From Cymbomonas tetramitiformis (taxonomy: Eukaryota; Chlorophyta; Pyramimonadophyceae; Pyramimonadales; Pyramimonadaceae): 28,640 bases of DNA. Location: contig LGRX02034515.1 of the NCBI GenBank assembly GCA_001247695.2, positions 43,068-71,707 on the forward strand, in the 5' to 3' direction. Positions 9,696 to 22,700 of the stretch are shown here, in pieces. Positions within the stretch are counted from its first letter, which is position 1. Each line of letters starts with the position of its first letter. Below the pieces are notes generated by a model. That model was given only the letters and a program-made list of their open reading frames with translations, was not told the DNA's origin and searched no databases. The translations under genes were made by a program, and so were the position numbers.

Positions 9696-10784
9696 TTACA
9701 CAAAACCAGAATTGTCTACATTGGCGTCGTCATTCCCCTCTCCCTCATCATCGAACTCGTCCCGGCCGTCATCATCCAGCTCTTCTTCACATAAGTCTCT
9801 GGTTGCTTCACTACGATCCGCAAATCTTTTGTACACATACTGCTCATACCAAAAGGTCAGTTTAGATGCTTCTGCATGTGGCAAGGTGTATGCCAACCAT
9901 TGCAGCTTCGACATGATAAACGTTGACGTGACCTTCAAAAGAATCAGATATGCCCCTTGCTGGCCAAAGAGCTCCCACACAAGTGCCATACCCCATGCAA
10001 CTAGCACTGTTTTATCTGTGGTATTACCCATCGCTTCCCGCAATGTCTTGAGTTTCGCAATGAGCACCCATGCGACGGTGCCCCAGACGCACCAAACCAA
10101 GGCATATGCGAGGCGCATTCCATTCCCCGATGAAGGGCTGATGAACAAGGCCCGCTCCCGTTCTCTCTCCACCTCAAGTTGCATTCTACCCACCTGATGA
10201 AGTCGGATCATGCGACCCCGAATTGCGTGCCACGCCCGCAGTGATTTGGTACAGGCTGCCAGCAGCACTTGAACGGGTTTGAAGACAGTATTAATGACCC
10301 CAACGAAGATGAGCGCCATGGTCTTGTTGAACTTGTTGAAATTCACCCAGATTGCATAGCACAGTGTGAGGACGGCATGCACCACAGTGCCCATGAATGG
10401 GCCGAACATTCGTTCAACCTTGACCCCTTTGCGTGGTACCATCAGGTGCCGCGGGATGCTTGGATTGGAAGAGATTGAAAAGACTGCACTGATGAGCACA
10501 TGCAGCGGCAGCACAATTGCCACGATGGACACAGTGGCATACATCCGCCCTGTAAGTGTTGACTGTGGGAACGCATGGCAAACATAATCCGTTGCCGAAA
10601 TCTCCACAGGCAGTAATTCTGCGCCTTCGTCCGCCAGCCTCCCGCATGTTGCGAAGCCGATACAAGGCTCCTCGTTGCTTGAATCCGGGCAGCCAACAAA
10701 ATCCTTCAGACCGCTGCAGCAGCTGAGCGCTTTGGAATAGTACATGCCCACTGCGATAAGTAGCATCAGCATTTGTTGATTGAC
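9696..10784 (-). CDS. Exon 8, C-terminal: multi-pass membrane region with acidic tail
   Basis: The acceptor has a textbook polypyrimidine tract, GCGTTTTTTTCAG|GTCAAT at 10785/10784. 1,089 bp including the stop, so 362 residues. Hydrophobic segments: MLMLLIAVGMYYSKAL (about 10770); ATVSIVAIVLPLHVLISAVF (about 10545-10485); VVHAVLTLCYAIWVNF; MALIFVGVINTVFKPVQVLL; RLAYALVWCVWGTVAWVLIA (about 10115); and VLVAWGMALVWELFGQQGAY followed by LILLKV (about 9990-9925). Between the first two lies a Cys-rich loop (CC, C, C, C, C), probably lumenal or extracellular. The tail is acidic (CEEELDDDGRDEFDDEGEG). This resembles the membrane end of polycystin/REJ-type proteins in position, but I see no definite channel motif. 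An in-frame ATG at 10847 upstream of the acceptor would allow a separate 383-residue protein instead. Confidence 0.8.
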   Translation of the reverse strand, partial: VNQQMLMLLIAVGMYYSKALSCCSGLKDFVGCPDSSNEEPCIGFATCGRLADEGAELLPVEISATDYVCHAFPQSTLTGRMYATVSIVAIVLPLHVLISAVFSISSNPSIPRHLMVPRKGVKVERMFGPFMGTVVHAVLTLCYAIWVNFNKFNKTMALIFVGVINTVFKPVQVLLAACTKSLRAWHAIRGRMIRLHQVGRMQLEVERERERALFISPSSGNGMRLAYALVWCVWGTVAWVLIAKLKTLREAMGNTTDKTVLVAWGMALVWELFGQQGAYLILLKVTSTFIMSKLQWLAYTLPHAEASKLTFWYEQYVYKRFADRSEATRDLCEEELDDDGRDEFDDEGEGNDDANVDNSGFV

Positions 10785-13700
10785 CTGAAAAAAACGCAAA
10801 AAAGACAATCCCCACAAACATTCCTTCTCAGCTCTCAGTTTTGTCATTGAACTTGAGAGAGATGTGGTGACCGCAGATCGGTAAGAATCACCTTCATCAA
10901 ATCCCTCGCCACAGTCGCAACATCAGAATGCAAGGAGGAGTTGGGACTTTTCTCAGCAATTAAAGACAGCGTTAGTGCATCCAAATGCTAAGAGAAGACA
11001 AACTAGTTAGTGGCACCCAGATAAGCTGGAGAGGTAAGATGAGTGTGCTAATTTCGGAGACTTGAGTGAAAATGTAACTAGTGAGAAGCAGCAAGCCAGT
11101 GGTTGATATATCTTGAAAATAATTAATCCAGGAAACCTGTTGGTGTCGATACTTCTTTTGACTTTTCGCTCTATAAGACAATCCTTGGAATTCAATGAAT
11201 GAGAATATTGTTTCATCTCAACAATCAAACACGATGATCGCTGCTCCGGAGTTCCCAGTATGAAGCTGACAGATAAATCCTACCTCAGCTTGTTTCGGAG
11301 CTCACCACATGCACCTAGATTACCTCGCTGCTCTCTGACAGCTTCCATTGTACGTGATTATGGAATACGTGTGATGCAGAACTATATTCCAGCAAATATA
11401 ACGTAAGCACAGCGAGGCTGTCACAACGCTCTAGTAATTACTCCGTTGTTACGTGGCTCACACACCGGTGAAATCTCATGATATCACAGTATAATTTCCC
11501 TGATTTTTCAATTCGAGTTCACTTCAATCCTATGCTATATCCTAAACGTACGTGAAGTGTCATTTGCCATACTTACACGACACACTTTGCTCATGCATGC
11601 GAATGTTAACGTCACGCAGTTTATCTTGGCGCAATGCATATTATGAACATTTCGACGGTATAGCCTTCATGACATCTATCGCATTCGAATGTGCATATTC
11701 ACTGCAGTGTAACACAAGCACTCCTCGATATGCCCCACTCGCGCTGGGAGAAGCGTTGTATATTAGGCTGCGGTGTGTATTTGCTATTTGACACGGTGCA
11801 TGTTGTACTCTGAAGATGCTAGGCACATGTGATGAGTGCGTTGTGGTGAGCCAGAGTTGAGGTTCTAGACACATGTGATGAGTGCGTTGTGGTGAGCCAG
11901 AGTTGAGGTTCCTTGATGAGTGTAAGACCCTTGCAAACCATCTCCGAGGCTATCTGAGATTCCCGTCATCCCCATGGCCTTGGTGCAAGGGGCTTTACAA
12001 TCGTGGCTTTGCTCTGTGCTAGATTCACAGGTCCCAATTCTGGTACGAGTTTTTTCAGGAGGCATTATCATATCACTTGCAGCCCTTCATTGTGTTATCT
12101 AGTGATCCAGGCTACCCTGAGCAAGCGCATGATTTGCTATTTGGGCGTATGCACTACATCGCTTACATGCGAGATGCCCTAGCTCCCAACCTGACAAAAA
12201 AGTGAATTCTAAAAGGTTTACCCCTCCAAAAAGCACAATGCTCCAAAGAGCGGGACGTTCCAGGAGCTAACAAAGTCTCGTCACGGGTGGGCATTCCGTC
12301 TGTCAGTGCGGTATGCCACTGTCAGCGTGCCCCATTGTTTTTTTACCAACCATCGTGCCACAGGGTGACGCCATGCGATATGAGACAACTGCTTGTCCCA
12401 GTGCTTTGACCAAGCACTGTGCCACATGTCAACACCATATTTCCCCATTGGATCGACCAAGCACACTGTGCCACATGTCGACAACACACCAATGCTTAGT
12501 GAGTGCGATCTTCTCGCAACTGTCAAAAGAATTCCCGCACGGTGTGTCAACCGGCTTAGGGAAATGGAGATCGGGAAGCTGGGTTGCTAGCCTGACTTCG
12601 ACAGCGTACATAGCAGATAAGCACCTGCATACCAACTACTACCTACGTGCCTGACAGTCACCCGTGAGGATCATGGGCGGCACCCTGTGACCTGTGAGAG
12701 CTCTTCAAGTGGCTCTGGGAAGCGAGCACTACCTGCTGTAACTGTAATGTGCCTCGAGACAGCGGAAGGAAGCGTGAGGAGGCGGAGCTACACAAGCAAG
12801 GGTCAACGGCTAGGCAGGGGAGTGCAACCGTCATGAGCTCGGAGGACGCACCAAGAGCGTGAACCGCGCGGCACGGGTGAGCGGTTCGGCTGCGTTGGTA
12901 AGGTACACATTGACCAGAGGGTGGGATGTGACGCAGTGCACGGCAAAGGTCCACAGCTGCAAACCTATTTCATGCAGGAATATTAAACACTTCTCAACAT
13001 TGGTTTGATATTTTGCAGAGCGCACGCCATGGCGGAGATCACTGCGAGCCTTCAACGCCTTAATGAACTCCATGCGCTGTCGATTGCCCTCCTGCAGCAC
13101 CGTCCAACACCACATGGGTCACGGGGAGCAGGGTGGAGGTCCGTACACATGGGTCACTGTCACCGGGAGCAGGGTGGAGGTCCGTGCACATGGGTCACTG
13201 CGAGCAGGGTGGAGGTCCGTGCACATGGGTCACCGGGAGCAGGGTGGAGGTCCGTGCACATGGATCACTGCGAGCAGGGCGGGAGGTCCAAAAGTGCGCC
13301 ATAGCTTACCGGGCGAGGGAACCAGTGGCGGACGCACTGCGAAAGGTGGTGGGTGGTCCCGGCCATTGGGCTGGGCCACTGGGAGCAGGGTGAGGTCCGT
13401 GACACATTATACTGGGCGGTAGCAAAAAGTGGAGGTCCGGCATACATGGTCACTGCGAGCAGGTGGAGGTCCCAGACATAATATGGTCACTCATCACACC
13501 GGGACAGGTGAGGTCCAGGTGATGATGGTCGTCACCGCAGCTAGGGTGAGGTCCGTGTAATATGGTCACTGGGACCAGTGAGGTCCTGCACATGGGTCAC
13601 TGGGAAAGAGGTGGAGGTCCGGCTGGCCATGGTCACTGCGAAAGAGGGGTGGAGGTCCCAAATGGCGGGTCACTGGGAGCAGGGGTGAGGGCCGTCCGTA

Positions 13701-16700
13701 CATGGGTCTGCGGGCAGGGTGGAGGTCCGTGGGGTCACCTGGGCCGGGGCAGGGGTGGAGGTCCGTACACATGGTCACCGGGAGCAGGATGGAGGTCCGG
13801 GGCAGACATGGCCTTCCACTATGTGGCAGGGGTGGAGGTCCCGAGGTGGTCAATCATGGAGCAGGCAGGTCCGTATTAATATGGGTCATGGCAGCAGGTG
13901 GTGTCCGTACACATGGGTCACTGGCAGCAGTGGGTGGAGGCTCCCGTGCATGGGTCACCGGGAGCGTGGTGGAGGTCCGTACACACAATGTGGAGCAGAG
14001 TGGAGGTCCGTGCACATGGGTCACTGGGAGCAGGGTGGAGGTCCGTACACATGGGTCACTGGCAGCACGGAGAGATATGTGTCATGGTCACGGTACAGAG
14101 ATATGTGTCATGCTCGCCTGTACTTCAACGAAGCCTAATGCTCCCCTTCATCAAAGCGAGTCGAGCCTGAAAGCTCTCTGTGCATTAGCCACTTCTACAC
14201 CCTGACCCGGAATGTCAGAAGTTCTGCACACATGCTATGATGACCCGTGGAGATGCGCTACACATGAGCCGTTGCCTACCTGCACAAGCACCTGCGCTTG
14301 CTGCTCTAAAAATAGGCGCATAGGCTTCAGATCCGGGCGCAGATCAAACTGCTTATCCAACCATCCATGCGCAACTTCATCAAGTGTCTGCTGCTCATGC
14401 TCGAGGTCCTCTGGGTTGTCCAGCCAATCTGATGTCAGGATGGTATTGTAGAGGGCCACCGCGCAAAGCGTGGCCCACAGCGTCTCCGTGGATGCCCTTT
14501 CATCCACGGCCTGCTCGCCCGCCTGCAACTTCTCCCGTGCTGCCTGCTCCTGCAGTGCTCTGGGAACACTATTCTGGAAATTCTGCGCACCGCCAACGAT
14601 CCAGCCCAGAACAGCCGAATGAGGACCCTGGTCAGATGTGCACGATGTGATGCCGTCTCTGCTCTTGCCATGATCAAGGGCTCAGAACATCCTCAACCTT
14701 CTGCTTCTGCCGCGATCAACACTTTTCAAAACTTTCAGGCCTTCAGCTCGCGAATACATGCTTCACCCCACATCCGTCACACAACCTCGCGTGACTATTA
14801 CGCCTTAGCGTCAAGGAAGCCCACGCAACAGTTGGGTGTCGAGTGCAAGGCGCCAAGGCCGGATGTTCCTGTGGTTATATACCCTCCGCATCATACAGAG
14901 ACCAAATTCATGGAGGAGGCCCAACCCCCCGCATGGCAAGATCTAATCGCATGATAACAACATCTCCCAAAGAGAACTGCAGAGCGCTCCTTCCAGGAAT
15001 AGAGATTGGGATGGTCACAGCAGGCGGACTCACCTGGAGATGGAAGTAGGGTAGGGGATTCTCCTCTGAGCGGTCGAGGGGCTGCCCAATCTGGATCAGG
15101 TTGCAGAGAGCCTGGGACATTTCGAAGCTCCCCTCCACGTTCTGCAGGAATGCGAGCTGGAATAGGCGGCCCCTCTCAAGCCATCCGCGGCTCTTGACAC
15201 GCTTGAGGATTACCATGAAGACTGACACGTACCAACCAAACGAGCGCTGCGTGGGCATCTCCCATGGCTGCTGGCTCTGCATGATCCCCTGCTGCTGCAC
15301 CTGCACACAGAGTTGAATCCCCTCACCAAGCAAGCTCCCATGCTACAGCTTTCTGAGCTGTTTGACCGACGGCTGCACAATATCTCAAATGCCTAGGCCT
15401 GGCAGCACAAAGATGATTCGGCTCAGTACCCGATATCATGCACAGCCTACTTATCAAAGGCGTGGAGTCATGAAAAATGCCAAGATCGGATAATTATAAA
15501 AACAGCCGATCAGCTCAGGCTCACTCCCTTCTCAAACAAAAGGATTGCTAGGAATTGCCAGCTCAGGCTGCTAGCACTTGTCGGCTTGGAGTGGCCAATT
15601 GGGAGAGATAGTTTTCATCATATCACGTATGGTCAGAGGTAGCCACCTGGTCCGGGCTCAGCAGTGTGCTAGAGTAGAGGTAAGCTTGAATCAGGGCGGT
15701 GCCAAGCATGCGGTCTATTGCCAGCAGCTCCCCGTCCTCCATACGATGTCGCCGTTTTGCCCTCTCCCTTAAATTGTCGTGAGAGCAGTCATCCGCATTG
15801 GGCGTGCGCATGCTCAATCCTGGGTGGTACGACAAACGCCCATAGGCAGCTCACACAATCGCTTGCACCACCTCCAATAAAAGCGCATTCAGCCGAATCG
15901 CTCCCATCCGCAGCTCACAACCCTCCCTCATCCCCAATCTCTTTTGCCTCTACCAATATCCACGGACAAGCCAGAGCTTCAGAGGGGACGCGCACGTGGG
16001 TGCAGGGCATGCTTTGAGGATCCATTTTTTCATAATGGGTAGTGAGATATCTCTGGGATCCCAGTCTGGGTGAAGTTTGGCACTCCGTACACTGGTGCGC
16101 ATGCACGCGAGAGGCATGTTTGACCCTAGTTTGCCGAGAGTCCCTTCTCTCTGCGCCTTCTGCAAAAGTGTGTGAGGGGCACGAGGTCAGCAAGGGCAGA
16201 GGATGGCGGGGGGAACGTGGCCGCCCGTCGTGAGCGGCGCACGAATGGAGGGCCGGGCGTAAGTTCAAGGGATTACGTCGACGTCGCGAGGCAGTCATGC
16301 CTTGCGGGGCGTGGGTCTTCAGACCAGCCTCCTGGAGTGAGTAGAAGGGCACACAGAGCTGCACTCTGAGCATGTTGATGCTGAGCTCATTCATGACATC
16401 GCTGTCTGCAGGGACCATGGTACTAGATGAGTGCAGCCTCTGCAGCCTATCATGCACATTGAACTTCCATTTATGAGTCGCCTGACTCAGCAATAACAAC
16501 AATCCTCTGGCTGTCCGGAGCACCATGTCTGCTGCAGTAAGCGTAGTCTCCAAAATTGTTCTCCTGGCAAACCTTGCCCGGCGTCGTTTCTTCCTCCCGG
16601 CACTTCCCTGCTGCATTGAGACGTGCGCCAATGCCTTCTGCCTGAATGTGCTGCCTTGCAGGAGGGATTGAGTGTCCACGGCCTCAGTCACCGGCTCTCC

Positions 16701-19700
16701 TACGTGGCAATGAGAGTGGCGCCCATTGAAGTCAACCATACAGATGGGCTCCAATTGCCCTCCCCCGCTCTCTGGTCGCCCGCCATCAGGCGCCAGCACG
16801 GCGTCACCCTGAAGCACGCTGCTTCCTGAGAAGCTGCAGCAGCCCAGGCGATCGTGCGTGCTTGGGTCAGGTTCACAGGACGTTGCCAGTGGGGTACCCT
16901 CCCAGGATAATGTTGTCGGATGCATCGTGGAGGACGAGCCGGAGAAGCTCCAGTTTGCCACACCCCCTGACCGACCGGCGTCACCTGCCTTTGGCGCACC
17001 GGACAAGGGCGAAGGCTTGTGAGCATCGATAGGTACAAATGAGCGTTCCATGGTGCGCAGCACGCCCTGGGATGAGGGCCACGTGCTCAGCGTTTCTGTC
17101 TTCATTCTGTCCTGCTTCACAAAGAAGCGCAGCACCTCCTTGATGGATGTTGCCGTGGTCACTGGGTCGTCTTCTTGGGCTACCCTTGGAGTTGCTGAGG
17201 GCATCTTTGCGGAGGGCTTTGCCCCACTGAAGGGGCACGGTGGAATCAACTTGACCTGAGATCCTTGTCCTGATTCAAAACGACACCACAGTGCTTGGCG
17301 GAGTTTGACCGTTGGGCAGTTCCGCCTCAGCGTTATCGCTGGTGGCACCGCCGCATTCTGAGTGAGGGCTTCCCAAGCAAGGTGGCACTGGGAGCGCTTT
17401 GGCGGCATGCCTGTTGGCTGTGGCATCATGACTAAGGTCAGCCATGGTGTCATCCTGCCTGTTGGCTGTGGCATCATGACTAAGGTCAGCCATGGTGGCA
17501 TCCTGCCTGTTGGCTGTGGCATCATGACTAAGGTCAGCCATGGTGTCATCCTGTCTGTTGGTCATCGCGTCATCCCGCGTGTCAGCCGTGGTGGGCTTCA
17601 GCGGCTCGTCGGTCACGAGCTGACTCGCTCGCATGCGAAGACTCGCGTGCTCCTTGAAGAACATCGAGTAGGTGCTGGGCGTCTCCACATGAAGCGTGGA
17701 CCGCCTCCCTCTTCCTGCCACACGCGGCTTTACTGGCTTCCCCTTCCCCGCCTTCACGTGGGTCAGTGACAACTTCCACATGCTGCGGGCACCGCTGGTG
17801 CTGTATGCATGACCGAAGTACAACCCATTGTCCTTGATTGTCCAGGTCCACAGAACGGTGCTACCGGCATCCTCCGCTGCCCATGCCTCCTGCGATTCCA
17901 AGGGCTTGAAAGAGATGGATCGTTCGCCGGCATTGAACAGAAGTGTCGCAAGGCGCATTCGCTCATGCGTGTGGAAATGGTTGGACATGACCCACACCAC
18001 CAGTGCCCCCATCATCAAGGCGCCTAAGATAATGAGGAGCAGGGAGGACTCCGCCACGTCTTGAAGAGAGGTGCTTGTCAGTTCCTTCTCCTCCATGATC
18101 GTTACCTTCCCAGGCCCACGCTCAACCTCCCCCACCTCCAGCTTGCGCAACGTCTGAAACTCTGTGAGGTGTGTGCACAGGCACTCCTGCGTTGGGGCAT
18201 GCACGCATCCTGGGCCTTCGAAACGCGCACGTGTCCACACCCACCAGCAATCCAACGTGTTGCCCTCCGACACCACCTCGCAGCTGTCTCCAATGTACTT
18301 GCGGTGCCCAGCGTCTGCGCCGTGGTATTCCACGTGCACCGCCCCCCAATCCTCCACGCAATGCGCCATCTGCGTCGTATTCCAGAACCCCCAAGAACGC
18401 TGAAGCCCATCGCCCCCTTCCACCTCCTTTGCCAGCCCCGTCAGCACGCTGATGTTCGACTCCCGCCAGTAAAGCCCGGCACCTGGAGGTGCTGGGTTGG
18501 GCAATGCTACACATCCGGCGTCACTATATTCCCCCTGCGTAGGGTCCCACCACCAGCAACCAAGGTTCCCCTCTGCTTCGGCAAGATCTGAGGCTGCTGC
18601 GGCCGCGCCCTGCGGGAGGAGCGGCAACGAGATGTGCAGTGCCACCTCTAGGTCCCGCACTGGGATCTCCTCACCGCTACCCGTGTCCTCCAGCAGAATT
18701 TCTACCAACCCGGACGCTGCAACTGCCTTGACTCCCGCGGCGCCACCGCTGTGTGGGTCGGTACGGCTTAGGAGCAGCACTGTTTGAACTTCGATGGCAG
18801 CCGCCACTGTCTCAGCCATGGTTTGTGGCAGGCTCAAGGCAGGTGGTACTTCCTCGTCATTGCTGGCCGAGAGGAGGGGAGAGCCCACCATGGTTTCTGT
18901 AAAGAGCTGGGAGAAGGTCGGGTCAGTGGTGGCCACCTGGGCCGACGCCGCGAGCTGCTCTGCCTGCACCCGTGCTGGCTGCTGGCCTGGCGACAGGCCT
19001 TCGGCGAGGACATGCGCTAGGGAGCTCAGGGCGGCCAGGGCGGCGGCTGCGTAGCCAGCGTCCCGTGTGCCATTTGCGGTGGGCACAAGCACAAGGCTGC
19101 TTAGTGCAGTGCAAATGGAGGTGGCGGCGGCTGCTGATGTGGCAGCAGGAGCAGCAGTGAGAGACTGCAAGAGATCCAGCGCCATGTGGAACGAAGCATT
19201 TGCAAGCTGCTCGGGCTGTGCCACGAGCTGAGAGACGCTCTCCGCGAAGCGGTCTGTGGACGAGGCGGTGATGGGTAGGGCGGTTATCAGGTCTCGTGCC
19301 AGCTCCAGTGCAGCCGCACGCTGCCGGGCTGGCTGAGTGCCGCCCCTTCCCTCAGACTCAGCATCATTTAGGCAAGCGGCGACCCCATCCACCAGAATGA
19401 AGGCCGCTTCCTCCGCCCCTGCGGCCATCTCCTCCTGGCCCCTCGCAAGAAGCTGCTCGATGTACAAATCCTGCTCCTGCGGAGTGTCTATAGGTGCCCC
19501 CGGGGTCACCTCAATCAACGCCCAGGCGGTGCTGGATGCTCCTAACATATCGCGTGTGTGAAGCCACAGCGTGACGTTGTGGTTCTGCTCCGCAAGGCCT
19601 ACCTGAGGGGCCACGAAGGCCTGCCTCGTGCTGGGTGTGTACTCTAGCAATGTGCGCGCCCTGCCGCTGTTGACTAGCACTTCATATGTTAGCATATACT

Positions 19701-22700
19701 GAAGTGGTAAGTCATCTGGGTCATCCTCCCATCCCTCCGCCACCACCACGAACTCCTCTTCTAGTACCACCCCGGTCACCACACCATCGTCTCTCCACCG
19801 CCACCTCCCTCCTCGAGCGGGCGGCACCCCTCCTGGAGAGATGCTTAGCCCTGTCCCGGTGACAGCACCAGCACAGCACCTTGGGGGGCGGTTGACACGG
19901 ACCTTCATCACGGCGCTGGAAGACCCAGCCGAGTCAGACGCAGTCAGGCGGAAATTGTACTCCCAGCCGGGGCGCAGGCTGCCACCCTCCAGCACCAGCA
20001 CGGGCTGGTGCAGCGAGGTGAGCGTCACGGCGGCCAGGTCAAGCGGCGTTACGGCCGCCTTGCTGCTGTTGGACACTTCCCAGAGTACCTTCAGGTTCCC
20101 GTGGGCTGAGGTGACGTGGGCGCTGAGCGTGGTGCTAGATTTTGGATCCATCACTGTCTGGCTTGGAGCCATGACAATGAAGGGCAGCTCGGGTTTGTCA
20201 TCGTACACCACCACATCGGTTTGCGCCTCCGCACGGCGCTCCCCTTTCGCTACAGTGCACCAGAATGTGTAACGGCGCCCAGCCTGGTGCCCACCAGACC
20301 CTGTGCTCGGAGCGGCCTCAGCGCCAGGCAAATATAACTCCAGCACGGCGCATGTAGGCCGGACGCCCTCACTGCACGGCGCCCAGCTCTCTACAGAGAT
20401 GACTGCTGGGAGCGCTGCAGCATCACTCGCCGGCGCAGCATGGAAGCAGATGCCATCCACGGAGTCAGAGGCGCATGTCCACGAGAAGGTGAGTGGCGGT
20501 CCGTCATCGCCGTTGGGGTCATAGGAGGAAGAGGCGTCCAAGCGGATGAGCGTGGAGGAGCTCGTAGACAGGCTGCCTCCAGCGATGTGCACCTCCAACG
20601 GGAGCAGAGTAACATGAATGGTCAGCGAGGCTGATGCGTGCAGCTCCGGGGCGCCGGTGAGCCATGCGGTGAGCCGCAGGTGGTACACCTCCACCTGCAA
20701 CAGCATACGCTCCCCTCAGCCCTCGACAGGGATATAGCGCATGCAGGATGCCAGCTGAGAACCATCGCAGCTCAGCTACACCCGTCCTCATGTTGTCCAC
20801 GCCTCTGCCGCACTCCCTTAGAAGGCCTGAGGAACACACCTACCAGTCCTGCCGCCTCACACCCTCAAGGGGATTGAGGCGCGATACATACCATCTCACG
20901 CTCGTAGGGTCCGTGTGAGACATTTACACCAGTCAGCTGACCCACGCCCTCAAGCCATTGAGGGGCAAGTTCCATGAGGGAGATCGGAGGGGGGCAGGGG
21001 ACGTGCAGGAAGGAACCTGAAGGGAGTCCTGGGGTAAGAACAGGCGAGGCGTGTTGACTTTATGCACCTCCCGGTCGAGCTGCAGGCTCGCCCCATCAGA
21101 GCCTGACCAACCTGACCATTCGAAGGTCATCCCCTGCGTGCTGACACAGTCCTGCTCAAGGCCGTCCGACACGCCGATCACTCGATTGTCATACACTCGC
21201 CGCATCATCAACGGCGCCCCCTGGTTTCCACCCAGCGCCGTTGTGGAGTCGATGCGCACCCGCAGGGAGCAGGCCTCGCAGTGTGATCCGTCTCCTCGGT
21301 ACCCCTCCGGGCACTGCCCACACTCGAAGCCGAGAGCCCCAGCCGGAGGTGGCAGGTCGGTGCACGAAACTCCTGGAAAGCAGGGCTGATCTGCGCAGGC
21401 GTCGTGGTCCACACAAGTTGTCGCTCCAGTGCCGTCGTACCCGGCCGGACAGGGTCCACACACCGGACCCGCCTCGTCATCGCGGCACGTCGTCTGCGCA
21501 TCGCATCCGCCGTGACCAGTGGCGCACGACTCCACCGGCGCCCGGCACGCGGTCTCCCCAGTCCCCTGTGTCAAGGACACCCACTTCCTGTGTGAGGGTA
21601 GCTGCAGGGAGCATGGTCCTCCGGTAGGCCTGGATCCTGTCAACGCGCTTTGTGAGCTACGCCCCTACTCTACTCTCGCAAAAGAATGTCAGTGCTGCCT
21701 GGGCCTCATCGGAACATCCGCCCACAGCAGATCAGCGCAAGGGAACGGTGGGGATCAGCGCAAGGGAACGGTGGGGATCAGCGCAAGGAACGGTGGGGAT
21801 CAGCGCAAGGAACGGTGCGGATCAGCGCAAGGGAACGGTGCAGATCAGCGCAAGGGAACGGTGCAGATCAGCGCAAGGGAGCGGTGCGCCCGGGTGAGAC
21901 CAGATGACAGCATACAGAGGAAGGGGCAGAGCGGACACAGCAGGCTGCGGCGGGACGTGATGACGTGGAAGCATGTGGTATCAGGGGGTGATCGCAGAAG
22001 TTATTCGAGGGCTCTTATTACCTCGCGGCTTATCCAAGCAGCCCGAGACTTCTCGGAACGGGAGCATGAAAGGCCGGGGGCCGCGGGCAGGACAGGGGGT
22101 GGGAAGCAGCAGGTAGAGCAGCACACCTTGAATCCTTCAGGGCAGCTGCCGCAGGCGCGCACGCCCTGGTCGTACATGCAAGAAGCCAGCAGGTCGCAGC
22201 CACCGTTGGCCTGGAGGCAGGGGTTGGGGTCCTGCTCGCAGAGCACACCATCTCCGGAATATCCAGCAGGGCACCTGCCACACACGGGCTTTCCTGTGGT
22301 GTGGTCAAATGTGCACGTCACGGTGTGGTGGCAACCACCATTATTCCCTTGGTCCAAGCAAGGGTTCGGAGCACACTCAAAGCCGTCCCCGACCATTCCC
22401 GGTGGGCAAGCTCCGCAGCTGTGGTAGGTGTGTACTCCGTCATTGATCACAGAGCAATCCACTCCTGGGTAGCACCAGACCATGGGCTGCGCGCACCCGG
22501 CATCCCCACAGCGGCAGTGGCTCTGCAGCTCTGACGTTTCCACCATGGGGGCAGCTGAAGCTGGCGATGCAGGTGAGGCAACTTCACAGGTGACGGTGTA
22601 TTGTGAGAGCTCGGCGTCGTGAGCAAAAGCAGCGGATGGGTAGGACAAGGTGGAAGCGACAAAATGGCCAGGAGAGGCGTTGGCAGCCAGGTCTGCGGCA

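Larger units (their letters stand above)
10785..12998 (-). other. Putative intron 7; no other gene seen
   Basis: About 2.2 kb between the candidate exon 7 and the C-terminal exon, A/T-richer than the exons. It carries a 46-bp-period duplication (11824-11911) and a partial duplication at 12408-12485. Open frames are short on both strands without recognisable motifs. A small coding exon could still be hidden here, because some residues normally expected between the exon 7 helix and the first C-terminal membrane segment may be missing. Confidence 0.4.

Noticed and set aside
13133..14205. Several plus-strand frames rich in Gly, Val and His
   Set aside because: They run through the 35-bp minisatellite in different frames and have no non-repetitive portion.
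15915..16260. Lower end of the long minus-strand frame as coding sequence
   Set aside because: Composition becomes Arg/Ser/Pro-random and no domain continues; better explained as intron read-through after exon 4.
21208..21627. Arg-rich frames opposite and alongside the EGF exon
   Set aside because: Shadows in other frames of the EGF-coding exon, whose Cys spacing and splice sites are clear.
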